64,000 bases of DNA, from the NCBI GenBank assembly GCA_023436885.1, contig JAEZHI010000015.1, positions 62,001 to 126,000 of the forward strand, read 5' to 3'. The notes under the pieces were generated by a model. The model did not search any database. It was not told where the DNA came from and was given only the letters and a program-made list of their open reading frames with translations. The position numbers and the translations under genes were made by a program. Origin of the DNA: Pseudomonadota bacterium (GTDB lineage Bacteria > Pseudomonadota > Alphaproteobacteria > Rhizobiales > Pleomorphomonadaceae). Below, one piece after another: positions 17,040 to 25,303 of this stretch; within the stretch, counting starts at the first letter, position 1, and every line of letters begins with the position of its first letter.

Positions 17040-17270
17040 CAGTCGCAATAAACCGTCAACCTTTTGAAAACACAAGGCTGGTTGTAGGTATTCCGTCGCC
17101 CAGTTTCGGATCTATTGAGTGATCTCGTAATCACTGCGTTTAAAAATAACAATAGCAATTAAAAAATGAAATATAGTGAACAAAATAAGGAAAAATGAAC
17201 ATTATGTTAAAATTTGAGAAACGATGAATTGTGGCGATATTTCATATAATTAGCTATTTCCCCGCTTGAA
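17040..17270. other. AT-rich intergenic stretch
   Basis: The 466-base gap 17008-17473 contains an unusually AT-rich core (about 17130-17260) with many A-runs, unlike the surrounding GC-rich DNA. I see no gene with a ribosome binding site. It could hold promoters or be a relic of foreign DNA. Confidence 0.5.
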
Positions 17271-17473
17271 ATTGGTAGAATGGGAGTGACGCGGGATGGC
17301 TTCGAGGTGTGTTGGATCAGCAACCTTAAGCTGTTTTTGCTCTCGTGAATTTTCTTGAGGAAAACCCTTCGATGCGGGCGGCGTTTTCGGCGCGGCCACA
17401 CCGGGTAATCTCCTGCACAAAGCGTTGGTTCCGCCGTGCTCCATCTTGCCACGGCGGATCCTTTGCTCATGCG

Positions 17474-18076
17474 CTATTTCAGCGAGCCAACTAGAGATGT
17501 ACGGGCATCCTCGATGAGATCCCAGACGTTAGGGTCACGAGTCGATTGGCGCTTCAGGTAGGTGTAGGGTGTATCGGCCCAGACAAGAATCTTGTCGGTC
17601 TTGTTGTCGAGCACGATGTCTCCCCTGTTGGTTCGCACCGTCAAGACAGCATGCCCCGCTCCCGCTTCGTCGCGAACGACGGTGATCAGCAGTGCGCTCT
17701 CGGGCCATCCCGATTGTATCAAATCACGCCGCTTCTCAAGGACATAGTCCTCGCAATCGCCGAACAGTTTGGGATAATCCCAGTGTTCGAGTACGCCGTA
17801 GATTTCCATGTCGGTCGCCGGCAGCACGGCAGTGTTGACCCCGGTGTTAACTTCATTGAGCTGCTTCCACACAGCCTGGGTCAGAGTTACGACCTGGTTG
17901 ATGTCCTTCACGGGGCGGCAGTCAGCTGGATATTCCTCACAGAACTGCACGTAGCCAATCGGAGGAGCCGCGACGCCATGAATGCTCATCTGCTTCTCCG
18001 CAGTCCAACCAGGTTGGGTGGCAAGAAAAGCCGAAAAGCACAGAACCGTTTTTGTCAGCGTCGCGATCTTTTTCAT
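17474..18076 (-). CDS. Transglutaminase-like cysteine protease (BTLCP family)
   Basis: 200 residues with a signal peptide (MKKIATLTKTVLCFSAFLA, cut near GWTA). The catalytic triad of bacterial transglutaminase-like cysteine proteinases is visible: Cys in FGDCEDYVLEKR, His in AGHAVLTV and Asp in LDNKTD. Members include the periplasmic LapG protease, which releases adhesins when c-di-GMP falls, but many rhizobial copies have no known target. No LapD or large adhesin is adjacent, although a PilZ protein lies just upstream. ATG 18076 follows AGGGAGACG. Confidence 0.87.
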   Translation of the reverse strand: MKKIATLTKTVLCFSAFLATQPGWTAEKQMSIHGVAAPPIGYVQFCEEYPADCRPVKDINQVVTLTQAVWKQLNEVNTGVNTAVLPATDMEIYGVLEHWDYPKLFGDCEDYVLEKRRDLIQSGWPESALLITVVRDEAGAGHAVLTVRTNRGDIVLDNKTDKILVWADTPYTYLKRQSTRDPNVWDLIEDARTSLVGSLK

Positions 18077-18352
18077 CGCCGTGACGTCTCCCTGTTGTTG
18101 CCAGGAGAATGACACAGTTGTTTTTCATCGGCATAAAACATGAAAATCAAATCGGAAGTATATTTTAAATGATACGTTTACGAAAATTGGAATTACATTT
18201 TAGGAACTATTTATACTAACAATCTGAGTTGTATTTACTTTTCATCCACCATCGCTGTGCCGATGTCGTCTCTGTATTAACCTCCTGTGCATCGAAGGTG
18301 TTCCCGGCAGTGGCAATTCGATCCGGTTGTCCGCCTTCGGTGCATTCGGTGA

Positions 18353-18368
18353 TTAACGTTGCATTAAC
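18353..18368. promoter_or_regulatory. Perfect CtrA box
   Basis: TTAA, then seven bases, then TTAAC, an exact match to the CtrA consensus. It lies in the 484-base gap 18077-18560, 277 bases upstream of the cysteine protease start. Apart from this and AT-rich DNA near 18120-18235, I see nothing in the gap. Confidence 0.45.
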
Positions 18369-18560
18369 CTTGCCACGGGCGGCGTCCCCCTATGGCACAG
18401 CCGAGCCGTCATCAAGAGGCTGGATAATGTGCTCTGATGGTCGGGCAAGATGCGACCGAGCATCGCGGCCCGGTCCGCTCCCACAAATGAATCGCGGAGA
18501 AATGGAGGCGTGGTTACTGAACAGATAATCGTTGAGACGCAGGCACTTGCGTGTCCTGCC

Positions 18561-19211
18561 TCATAGATTGTTGTTCAGCATGTCCTCGGACTGGAGCATG
18601 GCAAACTCCAGCGCAATACCGTCGTTGAAATGGCGGACGACGCGCGCCCGCATGCGGCCGAGCGTAATCGACGTGCCAAGCGGAGGCCGTATGTTCGTGG
18701 CAATGGCTGCACCGGAAAGCGACACGTCGATGATCTTGCATCGGCTTTCCTGCCCGTCGGGCAAGACCAAGTTGGAAAACGGCCGCTGCGGCGTGATCCG
18801 CTCGTGACGGCGATCCTCCGGAAGATTGAGGGTGTCGCGATTGGCGAGCCACGTAAGCTGGGCGGCCAGCTTTTCTCGTTTGCCTGCGGTGGCAGTCACC
18901 GTCATGGCAAATCCGCCTTCGAACAGGCGGGTGATCTGCCCCTCGATGCGCCCGACATGGTCTATGTAGGCGACGACGCGCTCCCCAACGCTACCGGATA
19001 CCGGTGTGATAAGGGCTGCGCCGCCGGGCGACATGTCCTGAACCTGACAAGGATACTCATTGCGATTGGACAACATGAAGCGGCCCAGCACATCGATCCT
19101 CACGCGCTGAAACCGCCGGCGTTCCGGCTTCGGAAATTTGCTCGCGCGAAGAGGCATCGTAGCTGCGAGGGTCGCCATGCCGCTGTCCACTGCTTGGCCA
19201 AATGCGGCCAT
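18561..19211 (-). CDS. Protein with two PilZ-like domains
   Basis: 216 residues. Two PilZ-type beta-barrel regions are visible. The first (about 38-110) has RRRFQRVRIDVLGRF, with the RxxxR motif, and DMSPGGAALI. The second (about 130-205) has RRHERITPQRPF and DVSLSGAAIAT. PilZ domains bind c-di-GMP through RxxxR and D/NxSxxG, and both elements occur in each half (the second as DVSLSG). It is probably a cytosolic c-di-GMP effector for motility or surface polysaccharide. The start is uncertain: ATG 19211, ATG 19178 or GTG 19232. A weak CtrA-like site (19239-19254) lies just upstream. Confidence 0.83.
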   Translation of the reverse strand: MAAFGQAVDSGMATLAATMPLRASKFPKPERRRFQRVRIDVLGRFMLSNRNEYPCQVQDMSPGGAALITPVSGSVGERVVAYIDHVGRIEGQITRLFEGGFAMTVTATAGKREKLAAQLTWLANRDTLNLPEDRRHERITPQRPFSNLVLPDGQESRCKIIDVSLSGAAIATNIRPPLGTSITLGRMRARVVRHFNDGIALEFAMLQSEDMLNNNL

Positions 19212-19275
19212 TCTGTGAGTAACGGTAAGCACCCAACCTTAAGATTGCGTTTAGCCGCCTTGCGCGTGCAGCGGT

Positions 19276-19941
19276 TCAGTCGGCGCGTCCGCCCTCGATG
19301 ACGCGGAAATGACGGAAGCTGCGTCCCGGCAGCGTGTGCGGAGCCGGACGGAGGCGATCCATGCTGAGCACTGGGGGCTCGTGGCGCACGGGAGCGCGAC
19401 CATGCGTGCCATCGACCTTCTCGCTGGTCAGCAGGAAGGCCGGCTTTTCGTCCGGCCAAATTAGTCGCAGGCTTTGCAGAGGCTGACGAACGACAGGATA
19501 GAGACCGAGCCAGTAAGGTTGATCCATCGGAGCAAAACACCCGAGGATGCGAGTGTGGTTCGGTCCCTCATGCCGCAAGGGAAGGAACATTACCTCGACC
19601 GGCATGATCTGTCCGCGCTCGTTGGTCGCGTTGAGACCAAACACGGCGGCAGCACCATCTTCGACGACAGCTGCCAGCAGGCAGGCAATGGACTCTCGGT
19701 CCTTGCCCGACCAGAAATCGAGGACATTGCGCCCCTTCAGTTCCCGGCCATAGGCCGCGCAAATGCGCGTACCCGCGAGCCGAAACGAATAGGTCTGACG
19801 GTCCAGAGCTTCAAGAATGAATGTGTCGCCGAGAATGCCTCGAATGGCTGCCGGCTCAACCTCGTTGCGCTCCGGAGCTGCCCGGCGGCCGCGTAGGTTC
19901 GTCCAGTATTCATAAAGAGAACGTGCGACGACGCTTTTCAT
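19276..19941 (-). CDS. PAS domain protein (PAS_5 type)
   Basis: 221 residues. The first ~150 match the alphaproteobacterial PAS_5 family: ARSLYEYWTNLRGRRAAPER, TFILEALDRQTYSFRLAGTR and CAAYGRELKGRNVLDFW. No output domain such as kinase, GGDEF or HTH follows, only a basic, proline-rich tail. The family is often near cell-cycle or c-di-GMP genes, and here lies next to the PilZ gene. A frame extends upstream to 20208, but the ATG at 19941 with GGGGA ahead fits the family start. The 493-base divergent gap 19942-20434 shows no gene. Confidence 0.82.
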   Translation of the reverse strand: MKSVVARSLYEYWTNLRGRRAAPERNEVEPAAIRGILGDTFILEALDRQTYSFRLAGTRICAAYGRELKGRNVLDFWSGKDRESIACLLAAVVEDGAAAVFGLNATNERGQIMPVEVMFLPLRHEGPNHTRILGCFAPMDQPYWLGLYPVVRQPLQSLRLIWPDEKPAFLLTSEKVDGTHGRAPVRHEPPVLSMDRLRPAPHTLPGRSFRHFRVIEGGRAD

Positions 19942-20434
19942 CGAAATCCCCAAAAGACCAGACCAACCCGGCGCAAGTTGCCTTCGGCTGGGCGCGGCGC
20001 CATGCCATTTCGGCACGGGGGCACCTCGTCCTAACCCAACTGATGGCTCCTGAGCAGGGCTCGTGCCAGAAGATGCCCGTTGTCCCCAATCTTCTCGGCG
20101 GGACGCTGGCTGGTGGTTGAAAAAAATAAAAACACTACTTTTGGTCGCAATCCCGACCCTGGATAGAACAATGGATTCCGGGACGGGGAGCCACATTAAC
20201 GCTTGCAAGGCGCGCCTGTAGCGGAAAGAAAAATGGATTGAGACAGACTCGGTTTATGTTCGGTTACCGGAGCCAATGAATTTTGATGGATTGAGTCTCG
20301 GAGGGGCTGGCTGCCCCATCTTGGCACCCCCCGCCGCCAGTTGTGCCTTTTTGGCCGTGCTCTGGTGCCAATCCCTCGTTTGAGATAAATCGCTGTCGGA
20401 GCTCGCGGCCTGGCGGGCCGCAAGGAAAGCCGCG

Positions 20435-21166
20435 ATGCAGAGTGACAACGACAATCAAGAGCCGATGTTCAATATTCCGAAGGTGGTTCTCGCGTTCATT
20501 CTCATATCGGTCGGCATTTTCATCGGACGCACCTGGTACCTCGTCGGCGACGGGGCAGCGTCGTTTCTCTTGACCTTCTGCTTCCTGCCAATTCGCTACC
20601 AGTATCTGGTTTCCGGCATGGGCTTTCCCGGCGGCTGGCCGGCTGCGATCTGGAGCCCAATGACCTATTTCTTCCTGAGCGCCACGCCTTCGAGCCTCGT
20701 ATTCGACATGCTTTGGCTGGCGGCTTTCGGGACAGCAGTCGCGCGCCGATTTGGCGCGCTGCGCTTCATCGGTTTCTGCGCTGTGGCTGCCGTCGCCGGG
20801 GCAGGGCTGTTCTGGCTGATCGCCAAGGACCCTCAGTCGGTGCTGCTCGGTCCCAACTTCGTCGTGGCCGCTTTGCTCGGCGCCGCCATCCGTTTCATTT
20901 ATGCAGCGGGCCTTGGCGGTATCATGACGATGGGCGGCGAGACCTCCCGCCAGCCTGCGCTTGGCATCATTGAGATGTGGTCCGACGTTCGGGTGCTGCA
21001 GCTATTCGGGTTCATCTTTGTCGCCAATACCCTGTTCGCCTTGCTCTACGCGTCGTCGGGCCTTGACGGTCGCGCGCTGCTTCACAACGTCCTGGGCTAC
21101 GTCGTCGGGATTTTGCTGTTCTCTCTGTTCGATCCCAAGCGCCCTTCAGGGGTACGTGCGGCATAA
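20435..21166 (+). CDS. Rhomboid-fold membrane protein without catalytic residues
   Basis: 243 residues, about six membrane segments. The order of blocks follows bacterial rhomboid proteases: FCFLPIRYQY, WSPMTYFFLSA, DMLWLAAFGTAVARRFGALRF, LLGAAIRF, and a last helix before LFDPKRP. The GxSG serine position reads GPNF (N141), the HxxxN pair of the second helix is absent (SSLVFD), and the last helix has HN in place of AH before xLGY. It should therefore be proteolytically inactive, as iRhoms are, and may bind or chaperone membrane proteins. AAGGAAAG precedes the ATG. A CBS gene follows. Confidence 0.72.
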   Translation: MQSDNDNQEPMFNIPKVVLAFILISVGIFIGRTWYLVGDGAASFLLTFCFLPIRYQYLVSGMGFPGGWPAAIWSPMTYFFLSATPSSLVFDMLWLAAFGTAVARRFGALRFIGFCAVAAVAGAGLFWLIAKDPQSVLLGPNFVVAALLGAAIRFIYAAGLGGIMTMGGETSRQPALGIIEMWSDVRVLQLFGFIFVANTLFALLYASSGLDGRALLHNVLGYVVGILLFSLFDPKRPSGVRAA

Positions 21167-21293
21167 GGGTAAGTCCTTAGGTCGTGCTTGCCATACCGTT
21201 CGATTCATTTCATCCTTCGGCAAATGGACGACGAGGAGCGGATCGCCGGCCAACAGGCGGCCTCCTTGTCGGGAACAAGCTGGAGGCGTGGAT

Positions 21294-21728
21294 ATGACGA
21301 CCGTTAAGCAGATTCTGTCCGCCAAGGGCGGAGACGTGGTTACCGGCGACCGGTCTATGTCCCTTGGACAAGCCGTGGCCAGGCTCGCCAGCAATCGCAT
21401 TGGAGCGCTGATCTTCGTCGATGACGAGCGGCGTGTCATCGGCATCCTTTCCGAGCGTGACATCGTTGCTTCGCTCGCCATGCACGGTGCGCGCGTTCTC
21501 GAAGAGCTCGCAACCGCGCACATGACGCGCAAGGTGAGCACCTGTACGCGCGAGGATATCGTCGAGGATCTGATGGACATGATGACGGCAGGCCGCTTCC
21601 GCCATCTGCCGGTGGTTGAAGACGGCAAGCTGGTCGGCATGGTATCGATCGGCGACGTCGTGAAGCACCGCGTTGCCGACATCGAACATCAGGCGTCCGA
21701 GATCCGGAACTACCTTTTCACCACCTGA
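21294..21728 (+). CDS. CBS-pair domain protein
   Basis: 144 residues made almost entirely of two CBS repeats, about 8-65 and 75-130 (ASNRIGALIFVDDERRVIGI and MTAGRFRHLPVVEDGKLVGM). CBS pairs bind adenine nucleotides and sense energy state or SAM. Stand-alone proteins of this size are common in alphaproteobacteria and have no agreed role. GGAGG lies 7 bases before the ATG. It may be co-transcribed with the rhomboid-like gene 127 bases upstream. Confidence 0.88.
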   Translation: MTTVKQILSAKGGDVVTGDRSMSLGQAVARLASNRIGALIFVDDERRVIGILSERDIVASLAMHGARVLEELATAHMTRKVSTCTREDIVEDLMDMMTAGRFRHLPVVEDGKLVGMVSIGDVVKHRVADIEHQASEIRNYLFTT

Positions 21729-21767
21729 AGCCGGCGTTTGGCGCGTCGATAAGCACGATTTTCTGTC

Positions 21768-21795
21768 GTCGTGGCGCCTCATGGTGCGCCACGAC
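21768..21795 (+). terminator. 10-bp hairpin after the CBS gene
   Basis: Arms GTCGTGGCGC and GCGCCACGAC around an 8-base loop, 39 bases after the CBS stop. The flank after the stem is A-rich, so it is not a classical intrinsic terminator on the plus strand. The remainder of 21796-22086 shows no convincing gene. Confidence 0.45.
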
Positions 21796-22086
21796 AAAAA
21801 ATTCCACAAATAAGGCAAGGAATTAGAACGCTATCGCCTTATTGCCCATGGAGATCGGAGCGAAATTTGTTGCGCTTCGGCTCCGGACAATTAAGATTTC
21901 AGTAAGCCCGGCCGGTTGTCCCGGTCGTATGGGTGGACGGCCCGGCAGGAGAAGCTGGGCCCCTACGAATAACGGTTCCGCCAGCGGCGGAGCTCATGAA
22001 CAGGTTGAAACGTTCTGTTTCAGCGACCTCATGGAAGTCGGTCGATCCGGCAACCACAGGCCGTGAAGGCACGAAGGAGACCCGCA

Positions 22087-22170
22087 ATGAGCCTGACCCG
22101 TAGCCTCAACACCCTCGTTGTCTGCGCAGCGTTTCTGTTCGTCGTCGCCATAGTGGCCGGCGTCATCTGA
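22087..22170 (+). CDS. 27-residue single-span membrane peptide
   Basis: A very short frame with an excellent ribosome binding site (AAGGAGA, spacing about 7). The peptide MSLTRSLNTLVVCAAFLFVV continues with AIVAGVI and stops. It has a short polar start with one Arg and then a single hydrophobic span. An intrinsic terminator begins 25 bases after the stop, so this looks like a complete small transcription unit. I recognise no named family. Confidence 0.6.
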   Translation: MSLTRSLNTLVVCAAFLFVVAIVAGVI

Positions 22171-22194
22171 CAATCGCGCAGCAAGACCATTCGA

Positions 22195-22229
22195 AAGCCG
22201 ATCGGTGGAGGCCCGCCGGTCGGCTTTTT
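22195..22229. terminator. Intrinsic terminator between convergent genes
   Basis: Stem AAGCCGATCGG/CCGGTCGGCTT (one G-T pair) with a 10-base loop and five T on the plus strand. It ends the small peptide gene and lies just downstream of the minus-strand gene at 22237. Confidence 0.85.
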
Positions 22230-22236
22230 CATTGGA

Positions 22237-22503
22237 TCAGGCAGCGATGATGATGCGCTCAACCTCGGCGCGACGCGAGTCGAAGCGGCCGAAAATGCGG
22301 GCCGACACGGCGCGCTCGCCCTTCAGGACGATGGTGGCATTACTGTCGAACAGGCAATCGATCGTGCTGATCGAGTTGGAATGGGGCTCGATGTGGTCGA
22401 GCTCAAGCGGCTCGCCGCCTGCTGCAAGGCTGGTCCAGGCCGGCGTGGCCTCGATCTGGAAGCGGCGGATGGCGTCGGCGATCATGGTCTTGGTCGGGTT
22501 CAT
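22237..22503 (-). CDS. Conserved-looking hypothetical protein, 88 residues
   Basis: The 88-residue frame starts MNPTKTMIADAIRRFQIEAT and is soluble and mixed in charge, with LELDHIEPHSNSISTIDCLF in the middle and a basic/acidic end. AAGGA lies 7 bases before the ATG and a terminator lies just after the stop, which supports a real gene. I do not recognise the family and can assign no function. Confidence 0.6.
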   Translation of the reverse strand: MNPTKTMIADAIRRFQIEATPAWTSLAAGGEPLELDHIEPHSNSISTIDCLFDSNATIVLKGERAVSARIFGRFDSRRAEVERIIIAA

Positions 22504-22778
22504 GGAAGGGTCCTTGGCTCCCTGATACGGGAGAACACATACTCGAGAAGCGTTGTTTGTTGGCTAATGGCGTCGAAACTAAGGCATTTCTGTCGGTTGA
22601 GACCTTTGGCCCGGCGTTAGCCAGCGGCCCCGCCAACACATTGCAGGAACGTCGGTTTTTCCGCAGTGCATGGCAGACGTGATTGATTTGATGTGGACAA
22701 AACAGGAACAATCGCTCATCTTTGATCAACCCTGTCCGCAGCTTTTCCCGGCGGGGCTGATTCCAAACCGGAGACGTC

Positions 22779-24200
22779 ATGGCCAAGCGCACCACCCAAT
22801 TTGTCTGCCAGTCTTGCGGCGCCGTCAGTCCGCGCTGGGTCGGAAAGTGCGAGGCCTGTGGGGCGTGGAACTCCTTTGTGGAGGAAGTTGGCGGCGGAAC
22901 CACCATCGGGTCGGCGGTGTTCGGCCAGAAGGGCAAGCCGATGCGCAAGGGGCGGGTTGTGCCGCTCGTCGAGCTCTCTGGCGAAATCGTCCAGGCGCCG
23001 CGGATGGAATCCGGTATTGCCGAACTCGATCGGGTCACCGGCGGCGGTTTCGTGCGCGGCTCGGCCTTGCTGGTTGGTGGCGATCCGGGCATCGGTAAGT
23101 CGACACTTCTCATTCAGGCGGCGGCGACCCTGGCGCGCAAAGGCGCGCGGGTCGTCTACGTTTCAGGTGAAGAGGCCGTCGCCCAGGTCCGCCTTCGAGC
23201 GGAGCGGCTCGGCCTGTCGAATGCGCCGGTTGCGCTTGCCGCGGAGACATCGGTCGAGGACATCCTGACGACGCTTGCCGATGGACCGACGCCGGATCTG
23301 GTGGTCATCGATTCCATCCAGACGCTGTGGACGGAATTGGTTGAGTCCGGCCCCGGTACGGTGACGCAGGTACGGACGGCAGCTCAGGCCATGGTTCGCT
23401 ATGCCAAGGAAAGCGGTGCGACGGTCGTTCTGGTCGGCCACGTCACCAAGGATGGATCGATCGCCGGCCCGCGTGTCGTCGAGCATATGGTCGATGCCGT
23501 GCTCTATTTCGAAGGCGACGGCGCGCGGCATTTTCGCGTGCTGCGGTCGGTGAAGAACCGTTTTGGTCCGACCGATGAGATCGGCGTTTTCGAAATGACC
23601 GGCGGCGGCCTTCGGGAAGTGCCCAACCCGTCCGAACTGTTCATGGGCGAGCGCGATGGCTCGGCGGCGGGGGCCGCCGTCTTCGCTGGCATGGAGGGGA
23701 CGCGCCCCATGCTGGTCGAAATCCAGGCTCTCGTCGCTCCCACATCGCTCGGAACGCCGCGCCGCGCCGTCGTTGGTTGGGACAGCAGCCGCCTGGCGAT
23801 GATCCTCGCCGTGCTGGAGGCCCATTGCGGCGTCCGCTTCGGTCAGCATGATGTCTATCTGGCGGTGGCGGGAGGTCTTCGCATCCAGGAACCCGCCGCC
23901 GATCTTGCAGTGGCCGCGGCGCTGGTTTCTTCGCTCGCCGGCACGTCGCTCGGACACGATTGCGTCTATTTCGGCGAGGTGAGTCTGTCGGGTGCCGTTC
24001 GCCCGGTCGCCCACGCGGCGGCCCGATTGAAAGAGGCGGAAAAGCTGGGATTTGCCAGAGCGGTTGGACCCAAGCTTGCAAACGGCGAGGCGCCTTCCGG
24101 TCTGAAGCGGGCTGCCGTTGCTCAGCTTGTCGATCTCGTGACGCGCATCGCCGCCGATGGTGCTGGAGCTTCGGCGCCGCGTCGCGAGCAACGTGGATAA
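22779..24200 (+). CDS. radA: DNA repair protein RadA
   Basis: 473 residues. A zinc finger C10-C13...C24-C27 (CQSCGAVSPRWVGKCEAC) is followed by a RecA-like ATPase with Walker A GGDPGIGKSTLL and the RadA-specific KNRFG motif (SVKNRFGPTDEIG). The C-terminal third is a Lon-protease-like domain (VYLAVAGGLRIQEPAADLAV) that lacks protease function in the family. RadA promotes branch migration of recombination intermediates. It is the first gene of a radA-cvpA-purF run. The 275-base gap upstream shows no gene. Confidence 0.96.
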   Translation: MAKRTTQFVCQSCGAVSPRWVGKCEACGAWNSFVEEVGGGTTIGSAVFGQKGKPMRKGRVVPLVELSGEIVQAPRMESGIAELDRVTGGGFVRGSALLVGGDPGIGKSTLLIQAAATLARKGARVVYVSGEEAVAQVRLRAERLGLSNAPVALAAETSVEDILTTLADGPTPDLVVIDSIQTLWTELVESGPGTVTQVRTAAQAMVRYAKESGATVVLVGHVTKDGSIAGPRVVEHMVDAVLYFEGDGARHFRVLRSVKNRFGPTDEIGVFEMTGGGLREVPNPSELFMGERDGSAAGAAVFAGMEGTRPMLVEIQALVAPTSLGTPRRAVVGWDSSRLAMILAVLEAHCGVRFGQHDVYLAVAGGLRIQEPAADLAVAAALVSSLAGTSLGHDCVYFGEVSLSGAVRPVAHAAARLKEAEKLGFARAVGPKLANGEAPSGLKRAAVAQLVDLVTRIAADGAGASAPRREQRG

Positions 24201-24310
24201 TAGGACTAGCTGCTGTCCGTTGATTGAATTTGCGAGTTGGGGCCATTACCGTTAGTTCGGAATGGGCGTGAAGGAATCAGGGCTGGGCTTCCGGCGCCAA
24301 AGGGGCAAAG

Positions 24311-25021
24311 ATGTCGATTACGCTACTCGACGGGATCCTCATCGTGGTCATGCTGATCTCGGCATTGCTTGCCATGATCCGTGGCTTCGTGCGCGAGGTT
24401 CTGTCAATCGCGGCCTGGGTAGCTGCGGCGCTTGCTGCCTTCCTTCTCTACGGCCACGTCCTGCCTTACGTTCAGCCGCACATTTCGCAGAAGCAGTTGG
24501 CACTGGTGGTGTCTGCCGGCGGCGTGTTCGTGGTGACGCTGATCATCGTCAGCTTCATCACCATGCGAATCTCAGACTATGTGCTCGACAGCCGGATCGG
24601 TCCGCTCGATCGCACGCTGGGGTTCGTATTCGGCGCCGCGCGGGGACTGCTTCTCGTCGTCGTCGGCATGCTGTTCTTCAACTGGTTCATTCATGACGAG
24701 GCGACACAGCCAGCGTGGGTGGCTCAGGCAAAATCGCGTCCGCTGCTCAACGCGCTGGGCGCCAAGCTGATGGCGGCGCTGCCGGAAGATCCCGAGAAGA
24801 AGATTCTGGATCAGTTCCAGAACCCGAGTATGGACGACGGCACGTCCATGCCAGACAGCGAAGAGAGCCAGCCACCGGCAGACGACGCAGCACCTGGCGA
24901 TGCGGCTCCCGATGGAAATACCTCGGGAAAACCGGCCCCGTCGGATGGAGCCTATAAGCAGGGCGAGCAGAATGGTCTCGATCAGTTGATCCAGTCGACC
25001 ACGGCGCCCAAGAAGCCATGA
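24311..25021 (+). CDS. cvpA: CvpA family membrane protein
   Basis: 236 residues. Four membrane helices occupy about residues 1-130 (LLDGILIVVMLISALLAMIRG, FLLYGHVLPY, LVVSAGGVFVVTLII, LGFVFGAARGLLLVVVGMLF), with the conserved RGFVRE and DRTLGFVFGAARG. The tail from ~165 is acidic and Pro/Ala-rich and probably disordered. CvpA was named for colicin V export in E. coli and is linked to envelope integrity. Its place just ahead of purF repeats the E. coli cvpA-purF order. Confidence 0.9.
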   Translation: MSITLLDGILIVVMLISALLAMIRGFVREVLSIAAWVAAALAAFLLYGHVLPYVQPHISQKQLALVVSAGGVFVVTLIIVSFITMRISDYVLDSRIGPLDRTLGFVFGAARGLLLVVVGMLFFNWFIHDEATQPAWVAQAKSRPLLNALGAKLMAALPEDPEKKILDQFQNPSMDDGTSMPDSEESQPPADDAAPGDAAPDGNTSGKPAPSDGAYKQGEQNGLDQLIQSTTAPKKP

Positions 25022-25303
25022 AGGCCCTGTTTGGTATGATATGCGAATGCGTCGGATCCGTCCGGCGCATTTGACGTTTTGAAGACGGGGCCGAATGCAT
25101 TATATGCCTGCCTGCGCGACGGCCTTTGGACGCCAAAGGGCTCCGAACTAACTTGCGCGCCGCCGAAGCGAAATCCGGCCATCGTCGGGTCTTGCGGTCA
25201 ATTTGGGAAGATCCTGCCTAAGAGCCCTGGATTTTCCGGCATCCCCGGTCTTGCGATGCAATGTGCCGGGATCAGATGAAATCTCGAAAGTGGGTAGCCA
25301 ACC

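Noticed and set aside
18229..18528. A 99-codon plus-strand frame
   Set aside because: No ribosome binding site and no recognisable features; the segment holds a CtrA box instead.
21848..22066. A 72-codon plus-strand frame, possible leader or riboswitch region
   Set aside because: No ribosome binding site and no known riboswitch core; the better-supported gene here is the small peptide at 22087.
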